Assembly: GCA_035252155.1 (NCBI GenBank)
Contig: DATFDL010000674.1
Span: 1-8,112 of the forward strand
DNA length: 8,112 nt
Direction: 5' to 3'
From: JAICLL01 sp035252155
Lineage (GTDB): Bacteria; Planctomycetota; Planctomycetia; Pirellulales; JAICIG01
Shown: positions 1 through 4,693 of the stretch, piece by piece
How positions within the stretch are numbered: the first letter of the stretch is position 1
Layout: each line of letters starts with the position of its first letter
Notes under the pieces: model-generated
Told to the model about the DNA's origin: nothing
Database searches by the model: none
Seen by the model: the letters and a program-made list of their open reading frames with translations, nothing else
Position numbers and translations under genes: made by a program

Positions 1-312
1 GCTGCCCCAATGGGAGAGACTGAAACGCGCGTGCAAATCAAAGCCAATTTCGAACACCTTAGCCGTCGGAGTCTTCAGCGGAAAAAGCGCGAAAGCGTCG
101 CGAAAGTGTGCCTCGACATCGGCACTTGAGATCCGGCCCTCGGGTTCCCACGTGCGCAAGCAGCTCAGCAGCTCTCCAGCCACCTGCCACAGCAGCAACG
201 TTTCCACCGGCGGTTGAAACAGCCGGGCCATCAGCGCTTGGGCTTTCGCCTGTTTGGACGGCTCGCTATTGTCCAGGCCATAGACGAAAATGTTCGTGTC
301 AACGGCGTTCAT
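1..312 (-). CDS. vapC: PIN-domain toxin, VapC type (partial, cut by left window edge)
   Basis: VapC-type PIN-domain proteins are Mg-dependent ribonucleases that form the toxin half of type II toxin-antitoxin pairs. The first 104 residues are visible; the C-terminus lies outside the window. The N-terminus MNAVDTNIFVYGLD is the classic PIN opening with the first acidic residue at Asp5. A second conserved acid is Glu47 in the segment VAGELLS. The last visible residues, SLSHWGS, align with the usual (S/Y)(Y/H/F)WD(A/S) motif that supplies the third active-site Asp, but here position 103 is Gly (codon GGC). A single A-to-G change from GAC would give this, so the toxin may be catalytically weakened or dead. 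The start codon lies inside the end of the upstream antitoxin gene (14-base overlap), a typical translationally coupled arrangement. Family assignment is confident; activity is not. Confidence 0.82.
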   Translation of the reverse strand, partial: MNAVDTNIFVYGLDNSEPSKQAKAQALMARLFQPPVETLLLWQVAGELLSCLRTWEPEGRISSADVEAHFRDAFALFPLKTPTAKVFEIGFDLHARFSLSHWGS

Positions 313-526
313 GCAATTCGTCTCGTGTAAATCGTTTTCCCCCGCCATGAATCGGGCGCTCGCGAAGTCGAGACTTGAGCGATTCCCAAGCAGCGGTTGC
401 TCTTTCGTGCGACCACTGTTCGATCAACTCAATCGTCAATTTCACTCGTGTCTGGTCCGCCAGCGGCAGAGGTTGGTCCGGCTTGAGCATGCCATCGACG
501 AATGTTGCAGTGACTTGCGTTGTCAT
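299..526 (-). CDS. AF2212-like (DUF104) antitoxin
   Basis: This is a 75-residue protein. The start MTTQVTATFVDGMLKPDQPL, followed by PLADQTRVKLTIE, matches the short beta-rich AF2212-like antitoxin family (pattern: xxVxAxxxxGxLKPxxPLPLxxGxxVxxxIE). These antitoxins are usually paired with a PIN toxin, and here the partner overlaps the 3' end by 14 bases. An open frame extends upstream to base 589. I chose the ATG at 526 because an AAGGTG ribosome binding site sits six bases before it and the family motif begins right there. The C-terminal half (residues about 35-75, charged and helical, ending DELHERR) probably wraps the toxin. It most likely belongs to one leftward transcript with the ribbon-helix-helix gene 43 bases upstream. 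Confidence 0.82.
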   Translation of the reverse strand: MTTQVTATFVDGMLKPDQPLPLADQTRVKLTIELIEQWSHERATAAWESLKSRLRERPIHGGGKRFTRDELHERR

Positions 527-569
527 AGCGTTCACCTTTCGGAACGAGTTGTTCTCCTTGATCCTGGCG

Positions 570-857
570 TCACCCCGACGTGTCGACATATTCCACCCGC
601 GGCCGAAAATCGAGCGTAAAAAGAGTTTCGCCGTGCGCGTTCGGCCGGCTGAAAATGATGCGAGACGTTGCGGCTTCTTGGTGCGGCCCTCGCCGGGTCT
701 TGGCTACTTCCCCCGCGGTCATCGCCCATCGCCCAAGCGCATTGACCAGGGCGTTAATGGACACGTCGGCGCCTTCGGCGAGCTTCGCCAGTCCGGCGTG
801 AACATCGGGATCGAAACGCACGTCCATGCGGATCTTCTTGGTTGCCTTCTTCGCCAT
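570..857 (-). CDS. Small ribbon-helix-helix-like DNA-binding protein
   Basis: This is a 95-residue protein with a basic N-terminus (MAKKATKKIRMDVRFDPDVH). A beta strand (MDVRF) is followed by two helices (DVHAGLAKLAEGAD, then SINALVNALGRWAMT), the arrangement of Arc/HicB-type ribbon-helix-helix domains. The C-terminal part (residues about 55-95, ending VEYVDTSG) is not recognised. The start is supported by a GGAGG ribosome binding site at 865-869, seven bases upstream. It is the first gene of the leftward cassette and lies directly behind a promoter overlapped by palindromes. I infer that it is the autoregulator of the cassette, or a second antitoxin-like component. A PIN toxin with two small upstream proteins is less usual than the ordinary two-gene pair. 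It could instead be an independent small regulator. Confidence 0.68.
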   Translation of the reverse strand: MAKKATKKIRMDVRFDPDVHAGLAKLAEGADVSINALVNALGRWAMTAGEVAKTRRGPHQEAATSRIIFSRPNAHGETLFTLDFRPRVEYVDTSG

Positions 858-885
858 GGTCTATCCTCCAGAATACCGTGTGATA

Positions 886-918
886 CCGTTATCTTAACGG
901 TTATAATAACGGCGTCAA
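886..918 (-). promoter_or_regulatory. Leftward promoter overlapped by palindromic operator for the TA cassette
   Basis: On the minus strand a -35 box TTGACG (918-913) is followed after 16 bases by a -10-like TAAGAT (896-891), placing transcription start a few bases before the ribbon-helix-helix gene's ribosome binding site. The region is covered by inverted repeats: CCGTTA-tct-TAACGG (886-900), and a wider pair CCGTTAT (886-892) with ATAACGG (906-912). ATACCGT is also present twice at 873-889. Short repeated half-sites over a promoter are what a ribbon-helix-helix autorepressor would bind. The sequence facts are direct; the operator role is inferred. Confidence 0.5.
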
Positions 919-1091
919 GGCCCGGCGGTCTCGCCCCACGCCGCCTGAGGAAACGGCAAAAGATGAGGGGCAAAAAATGGAACAGCGGTGGCTGGGGCCG
1001 AAGCTGGCCGCCGTCGATGTTGTTGTCGGACCACGCCCTGTCGGTCAGCGATGCCCCGGCGGCACCGCTTCCACGAAATCCCTCCCACCGC

Positions 1092-1119
1092 TTGACGGCC
1101 AAGCTCCACCTTCTAAGCT
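1092..1119 (+). promoter_or_regulatory. Possible promoter of the duplicated exported protein gene
   Basis: TTGACG (1092-1097), a 16-base spacer and TAAGCT (1114-1119) lie 33 bases before the chosen start codon. The -35 box is good and the -10 box poor. Apart from this, and the TA-cassette promoter at its left end, I see nothing in the spacer 858-1152. Confidence 0.3.
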
Positions 1120-1152
1120 GGCGTTCGTTTGCGCCGTGTGAAGGAGACGTTG

Positions 1153-2016
1153 ATGGTGCGTGCATGCGTGCTTGCCGCTTGGGTCATCGCCGGCACTGTG
1201 TTGTGTGCCAAATCGGCGGCCGGCGCCGATCACCAGCCTGACCCAGAATCCCCATCGCGTTGGCTGCCGCTCTACAACCGCACGGCCGCGGAATATGAAC
1301 TATTCCGCGATCCGGCACACCGCGAGAAGCTGGAACTGAAGGCCGAGCCGATCTACAAATGGACAGCCAACAGCGCCGACGGCGCCAACGGCGCGGTCTA
1401 TGTCTGGACGCATCGTGGCTGCGCCGAGGCGGTGGGCTGCTTTTGGCTTTGGCCGCGGCAAAACGGCGCTGAGGCCCACAACACCCCTTTGAGGCTCGCG
1501 CATGAGCTGCATTCGTTATCGCCGGTGGTGCTCAAGCCGCTGCGCGAAGGCGCCACGCAATGGACGCCGAAAGCCGCTTTGCCGCGGGCCGTACTGGACG
1601 GCGCGCCCGTGCCCGCGAAAAGCGCGGCCCGGCGGTTGACGCAGATGCGCTCGATCGGACAAGACTTCTCGGCGCATAGCCTGGCCACCGATGGTGAACG
1701 GCGGGAGCTGCGGCTGTTGACCACGCCTCTCTACCGATACCAGAGCGCCGATCCCGAAGTCGAGGATGGCGCGCTCTTCGCGTTTGTCTGCACGGTCGGC
1801 ACCGACCCTGAGGCGTTTCTGGTGCTGGAAGCCCGGCGAACCAGCGACGGCCCGCGCTGGCATTACGCGCTGGCTCGCTTTTCGCACCTCGGCCTGTATG
1901 TGCAACACCGAGGCCGCGAAGTCTGGCGGTCGGTCCGCGGCCCCGACGATGATTTCGACCACAGCGCCGATCACACCTATCGCTGCTTTAGTGCGCCGCT
2001 CGTCGAAGCGCCGTAG
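1153..2016 (+). CDS. Exported protein of unknown function with internal duplication
   Basis: This is a 287-residue protein. An in-frame TTG at 1129 would extend it, but AAGGAG at 1141-1146 lies six bases before the ATG at 1153, and the signal peptide MVRACVLAAWVIAGTVLCAK starts there, with likely cleavage near SAAGA-D (residue about 25). A lipoprotein box is not convincing. Two segments resemble each other: residues 60-100 (LELKAEPIYKW... GAVYVW... FWLW) and 186-226 (LRLLTTPLYRY... GALFAF... FLVLE). Both follow the pattern LxLxxxPxY, then an acidic loop, then GA and a hydrophobic strand, suggesting a tandem pair of beta-rich domains. The end (residues 236-287) includes WHYALARFSHLGLYV and GREVW. 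I have a general impression of similar uncharacterised proteins in planctomycete genomes but know no function. It is monocistronic and converges on the next gene three bases away. Confidence 0.75.
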   Translation: MVRACVLAAWVIAGTVLCAKSAAGADHQPDPESPSRWLPLYNRTAAEYELFRDPAHREKLELKAEPIYKWTANSADGANGAVYVWTHRGCAEAVGCFWLWPRQNGAEAHNTPLRLAHELHSLSPVVLKPLREGATQWTPKAALPRAVLDGAPVPAKSAARRLTQMRSIGQDFSAHSLATDGERRELRLLTTPLYRYQSADPEVEDGALFAFVCTVGTDPEAFLVLEARRTSDGPRWHYALARFSHLGLYVQHRGREVWRSVRGPDDDFDHSADHTYRCFSAPLVEAP

Positions 2017-2019
2017 AGA

Positions 2020-2418
2020 TTATGCTCCGCGCGATGCGGCCGTAGGCGGCGCGAGATCGACAAGTTTCACGACAAGTTGCTTCCCGAGCGCCGCGGCGTA
2101 ACGTTGCAGGGTTGCCATCGTTGGGTTGCCGTGAACGCCCGTTTCGAGCTTGCTGACCGCGCCGCGGTCCATCCCTGTCCGCTCCGCAATATCGGCCAGA
2201 CTTAATCCCGCCTCTTCGCGGGCGCGCCGCAGTGCAGCAACCGTTTGTACAAGTTCGATGTAGTCGCCCAGCGGCATGGGGTCGGTATATTCACCGCTGG
2301 CGACTAGCTCTGATAATCCTGGCTTGTCGCGTTGAGCGCGCTCGCGAATGGACTTGATCGCCGCGCGCTCGTCGGCAGTGGGGCTGTATCTCCGTTGGTT
2401 TGCACGATTGAGTGTCAT
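2020..2418 (-). CDS. XRE/Cro-type helix-turn-helix regulator (orphan antitoxin-like)
   Basis: This is a 132-residue cytoplasmic DNA-binding protein. Residues about 56-113 form the helix-turn-helix: TVAALRRAREEAGLSLADIA, then ERTGMDRGAVSKLETG and NPTMATLQRYAAALGKQL. The recognition helix is around MDRGAVSKLE. The N-terminal half (NQRRYSPTADERAAIKSI...) resembles the pre-HTH segment of HigA-like antitoxin proteins that accompany RelE/HigB-type toxins, but no toxin gene lies on either side. The frame is open to 2502, but those extra codons begin inside the terminal repeat of the adjacent mobile element. I chose the ATG at 2418, which has a modest GTGGGA site nine bases upstream. A -10-like TATATT (minus strand, 2448-2443) lies in the AT-rich stretch before it, without a clear -35. 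The mobile element begins 70 bases upstream. Confidence 0.78.
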   Translation of the reverse strand: MTLNRANQRRYSPTADERAAIKSIRERAQRDKPGLSELVASGEYTDPMPLGDYIELVQTVAALRRAREEAGLSLADIAERTGMDRGAVSKLETGVHGNPTMATLQRYAAALGKQLVVKLVDLAPPTAASRGA

Positions 2419-2479
2419 TGCCGCAATTCCCACTGTTGTTGAAATATAGTAAATCGACTCACGCAAAACCATCCCACCG

Positions 2480-2487
2480 AAAAATTC
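2480..2487. repeat. Left target-site duplication AAAAATTC
   Basis: The octamer AAAAATTC directly abuts the left terminus of the mobile element and is repeated exactly at 2839-2846, directly outside the right terminus. An 8-bp AT-rich duplication at both borders is the signature of transposase-mediated insertion and matches what ISL3-family elements generate. Confidence 0.85.
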
Positions 2488-2537
2488 GGCTCTTCCGCAC
2501 AATATGTGGATGGTTGCTTCGCCGCCAAAGTAGTAGA

Positions 2538-2574
2538 GACGTGCGTTTTCTTAAGGCATGGCCGGGCAAATAAA
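2538..2574 (+). repeat. Left internal inverted arm of the element
   Basis: This 37-base arm pairs with 2755-2791. Its inner 23 bases (2552-2574, starting TAAGGCATGG and ending GCAAATAAA) are perfectly complementary to 2755-2777. The outer part (GACGTGCGTTTTC) matches with two single-base indels. The match is stronger than the sequence between it and the terminus, so it is a distinct conserved module. Confidence 0.85.
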
Positions 2575-2585
2575 GGATGTACGAT

Positions 2586-2613
2586 TTGGAATCGGATTTG
2601 GCAGTGGTATAGT
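2586..2613 (+). promoter_or_regulatory. Putative internal promoter of the mobile element
   Basis: TTGGAA (2586-2591), a 16-base spacer and TATAGT (2608-2613, five of six consensus bases) form a plausible rightward promoter directly ahead of the hairpin cluster. Transcription would start near 2620. The -35 box lies in a short stretch present only in the left arm. This is inference from sequence match only. Confidence 0.4.
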
Positions 2614-2619
2614 GGCATT

Positions 2620-2737
2620 TGTCTGGTGAAACAGAGTCAGGCTCTGCTGGCGAGCAACCTGACAAGGGATAACCAGGTCCGGGCGGGTAAATGACTCGCC
2701 TAGCCCTGGCCCGCTGCGGTGGGCCAGGGTGTTTTTG
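2620..2737 (+). ncRNA. Candidate structured small RNA inside the mobile element
   Basis: After the promoter-like sequence come four consecutive, non-overlapping hairpins. They are CAGAG/CTCTG (2632-2646), ACCTG/CAGGT with a 12-base loop (2657-2678), GGCGGGT/ACTCGCC with loop AAATG (2682-2700, one G-U pair), and CCCTGGCCC/GGGCCAGGG (2704-2729). A T5 run follows at 2732-2736. Promoter, compact serial stems, intrinsic terminator and absence of a supported ORF together suggest a non-coding RNA of roughly 115 bases. I cannot match it to a known RNA family. Alternatives are a mobile terminator, or stems that matter only as DNA for transposition. Confidence 0.4.
2704..2736 (+). terminator. Rho-independent terminator within the mobile element
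   Basis: A perfect nine-pair GC-rich stem, CCCTGGCCC (2704-2712) with GGGCCAGGG (2721-2729) and loop GCTGCGGT, is followed by TG and five T residues (2732-2736). It works in the rightward direction only; the leftward strand has no T run after the stem. It would end the candidate small RNA and block read-through toward the DUF1549 promoter. Confidence 0.65.
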
Positions 2738-2754
2738 CCACTGCCAATCGCCGA

Positions 2755-2791
2755 TTTATTTGCCCGGCCATGCCTTAGAAAACGCAACGTC
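2755..2791 (-). repeat. Right internal inverted arm of the element
   Basis: This is the reverse complement partner of 2538-2574, perfect over 2755-2777 and matching with two single-base indels to 2791. It lies 47 bases from the right terminus; the left arm lies 50 bases from the left terminus, so the element is nearly symmetric. Confidence 0.85.
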
Positions 2792-2838
2792 GCTTGCCTC
2801 ACCGGCGCCGAACTACCCAAAGATTCTGCGGAAGAGCC

Positions 2839-2846
2839 AAAAATTC
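2839..2846. repeat. Right target-site duplication AAAAATTC
   Basis: This is an exact copy of 2480-2487 directly outside the right terminal repeat. Confidence 0.85.
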
Positions 2847-2859
2847 TCGCCCGGGATGC

Positions 2860-2888
2860 TTGACATCCTAGACAGATTGTCTTAAACT
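2860..2888 (+). promoter_or_regulatory. Promoter of the DUF1549/DUF1553 gene with internal palindrome
   Basis: A perfect -35 box TTGACA (2860-2865), a 17-base spacer and a -10-like TAAACT (2883-2888, four of six) stand 90 bases before the DUF1549 start. The spacer contains the palindrome AGACA-gat-TGTCT (2870-2882), placed where a repressor would block polymerase. It resembles the dyad operators used by winged-helix repressors of the BlaI type, but no regulator gene for it is visible. The leader that follows (about 2895-2978) can form small hairpins at 2897-2914 (TCGTG/CACGA), 2930-2941 (CGGT/ACCG) and 2941-2958. Confidence 0.6.
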
Positions 2889-2978
2889 CCGCCTAATCGT
2901 GGTGCGGGCCACGAGCACGCCGTAAAGAACGGTGGTTACCGAGGTGGGCTTTCATCTCAGAGCAAGGCGGGGTGATTC

Positions 2979-4574
2979 ATGACACGCCCCATTTTTTATG
3001 CGGTGGCAATCATCGCGATCGCTGGCGCCTTGGGCCGCGCCCAAAAGAGCGCAGCCGAGCAGCCGCGGCGGATGAGCTCGCAAGAGCTGGCCGAGTGGAT
3101 CGACGCCCGCTTCGCCGAGGAATACCGGCGGGCCGGCATCGAGCCCGCCACGCAAATCGACGACGCGACGTTCCTCCGCCGGCTCTATCTTGATCTGCAA
3201 GGCCGTATTCCCACGGTCGCCCAGGTGCGCGACTTCTTGGCCGATCAGGATTCGCTCAAGCGGCAGAACTACGTCGATCGGCTGGTAGGCGACGACAGCC
3301 GGCCCGATCGGTATGCGCAACGCTCAGCCGATCATTTGGCCCGCGTTTGGCGCAGAATGATGGTGCCGGCCAGCGCTCCGGGGGCCTTCATGGCCACGCA
3401 GCTCGATCCGTGGCTCTCTCGTCAATTTGCCGCAAACACGGCTTACGATCAATTTGCCCGCAAATTACTGTTGGCCACGCCGCAGCCACCGATGCAGCAA
3501 GTGGTGCAAGTGGCGCCGCAGAACAATGATCCCGACGCGGCCGCCGCGTTGTTTCAACAGGCGGTTGGACCCATGCCCGAGAATCTCGCGGCTGCTTACG
3601 TGCGCGTATTTCTCGGCGTGCGGCTCAACTGTGCCCAGTGCCACGATCATCCCTTTACCGATTGGAAGCGGGACGATTTTTGGGGTGTGGCGGCGCTGCT
3701 GTCGGGCGATGGGACGAAACCCGCCGAGCCACAGCCAGCGCCCACCATCAAGCCCGACGCCAACGAAGAGGTCACCTATCCGGCCAAGCTGCTTTGGTCC
3801 GACACGCCGCTCGAAAAGGTACCTGCTGGAAAATCGCCTCGTGAACTGCTGGCCGATTGGATGGCGTCGCCCGACAACCCCAACTTCGCCGCCACCGCGG
3901 TCAACCGCACGTGGCAATATCTCTGCGGGCGCGGGCTGGCCGGTTCGGTCGACGATCTCGACCGCGTTTCGCCTCCCGAGCGGCGCATGCTCGACGACCT
4001 GGCGAAGCTGTTTGTCGAGTCGAAGTTCGACGTTCGCTGGCTGCTGACGGGCATCTGCAAGAGCCGCACGTACCAGCAGTCGTACTCCGCCGAGGCCGAA
4101 GGCGAAGACGAAGGTTTCACGCACCGCCCGCTGAAGACGCTGCTGCCCGAGCAGGTGTTCGATTCGCTGGAGCAGGCCCTGAGCTTGCCGGTCGCGAAGG
4201 CCGACAATGGCCCGCGGTTCAACGGCGAGCGCGACCAGTTTGTGGCCCGCATGAACGAGGCCGCGCCCGAGACGCCCGTCGACTATAAAGGTGGTATTCC
4301 GCAGGCCCTGATGCTGATGAACGGCAAGCTGACCGCCGACGCCACCAGTCTGGACACAAGCCGCACGCTCCGAGCGGTGGTCGAAGCTCCGTTCCTCAAG
4401 CCGGAAGAAAAAATCGAGACCTTATATCTGGCCGCCCTGACGCGCAAGCCGAGGCCCGCCGAGCTGGAGTTCTTGCTCGACCATGTGCGTCAGTCGGGCG
4501 ATCAAGAAAAGCAAGCGTTCGCCGAAATCATGTGGGGATTGTTGAACAGCCCGGAGTTTGTCCTGAGCCGATGA
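2979..4574 (+). CDS. DUF1549/DUF1553 (PSCyt2-PSD1) secreted protein
   Basis: This is a 531-residue exported protein of a family greatly expanded in Planctomycetes; its biochemical function is unknown. MTRPIFYAVAIIAIAGALGRAQKSAAEQ is a signal peptide with cleavage near residues 20-26. DUF1549 covers about 35-240: the motif FLRRLYLDLQGRIPT (65-79) and the hallmark CAQCHDHPF (218-226), a CxxCH motif that could bind haem or metal, although family practice does not prove this. DUF1553 covers about 285-531: SPRELLADWMASPDNPNFA, VNRTWQYLCGRGL (308-320), ALMLMNG (443-449) and the terminal IMWGLLNSPEFV. Many relatives are 700-1100 residues with an N-terminal cytochrome-like PSCyt1 domain; that part is absent, so this is the short form. 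The start has a GGGGTG site a few bases upstream and a clear promoter. The DUF1501 gene follows in the same direction, a common pairing. Confidence 0.93.
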   Translation: MTRPIFYAVAIIAIAGALGRAQKSAAEQPRRMSSQELAEWIDARFAEEYRRAGIEPATQIDDATFLRRLYLDLQGRIPTVAQVRDFLADQDSLKRQNYVDRLVGDDSRPDRYAQRSADHLARVWRRMMVPASAPGAFMATQLDPWLSRQFAANTAYDQFARKLLLATPQPPMQQVVQVAPQNNDPDAAAALFQQAVGPMPENLAAAYVRVFLGVRLNCAQCHDHPFTDWKRDDFWGVAALLSGDGTKPAEPQPAPTIKPDANEEVTYPAKLLWSDTPLEKVPAGKSPRELLADWMASPDNPNFAATAVNRTWQYLCGRGLAGSVDDLDRVSPPERRMLDDLAKLFVESKFDVRWLLTGICKSRTYQQSYSAEAEGEDEGFTHRPLKTLLPEQVFDSLEQALSLPVAKADNGPRFNGERDQFVARMNEAAPETPVDYKGGIPQALMLMNGKLTADATSLDTSRTLRAVVEAPFLKPEEKIETLYLAALTRKPRPAELEFLLDHVRQSGDQEKQAFAEIMWGLLNSPEFVLSR

Positions 4575-4581
4575 CCGCCGC

Positions 4582-4646
4582 CACCAACCCGAAGCGTAAG
4601 CGAGGATGGTGACCGTGAACTGCCTCGCTGACGCTTCGGGTTGGTG
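4582..4646. repeat. REP-like hairpin between DUF1549 and DUF1501 genes
   Basis: Two 24-base arms (4582-4605 and 4623-4646) are complementary at 23 of 24 positions, separated by a 17-base loop. The left arm starts CACCAACCCGAAGCG and the right arm ends CTTCGGGTTGGTG. The motif with CGAAGCGT and AGCGAGG is one I associate with dispersed repeats of Pirellulales genomes. It begins seven bases after the DUF1549 stop codon, so the mRNA would carry a very stable hairpin between the two cistrons. There is no T run on the rightward strand. A possible weak internal promoter element (TATAGA, 4658-4663) follows it. Confidence 0.88.
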
Positions 4647-4693
4647 TGGGAATCGCCTATAGATAATTGACCGCCCTTACCGGAGACCTATCC

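Larger units (their letters stand above)
2488..2838. mobile_element. 351-bp MITE-like element, ISL3-type ends, non-autonomous
   Basis: The element begins and ends with perfect 12-bp inverted termini GGCTCTTCCGCA (2488-2499 and the complement of 2827-2838). The similarity continues imperfectly for 28 bases (23 of 28 identical). It is bordered by the 8-bp direct duplication AAAAATTC. Ends starting GGCTCTTCCG together with an 8-bp AT-rich target duplication are characteristic of the ISL3 insertion-sequence family. There is no room for a transposase (about 400 residues in that family) and no convincing ORF, so it must move in trans. Inside the termini lies a second pair of strong inverted arms (2538-2574 with 2755-2791), and a further short pair (2591-2607 with 2738-2755). 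The unique centre, about 2608-2737, carries a promoter-like sequence and four hairpins. Confidence 0.8.

Noticed and set aside
1098..1125. Imperfect hairpin GCC(A)AGCT...AGCTGGC before the exported protein gene as an operator
   Set aside because: It needs a bulge, depends on self-complementary AGCT, and is no stronger than chance in this GC-rich spacer.
375..1241. A 288-codon rightward open frame across the toxin-antitoxin cassette and following spacer
   Set aside because: It is antisense to two genes with family motifs and ribosome binding sites, has no domain pattern of its own, and runs into the next real gene.
2632..2729. Known riboswitch, HEARO/omega RNA, SRP RNA or integron attC site
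   Set aside because: I looked for the conserved cores of these elements as I remember them and could not place them. No IscB-like or integrase gene is nearby.
2551..2820. Small open frames within the mobile element as cargo proteins
   Set aside because: They cross both inverted arms, lack ribosome binding sites, and show no protein-like composition; the hairpin series fits RNA better.
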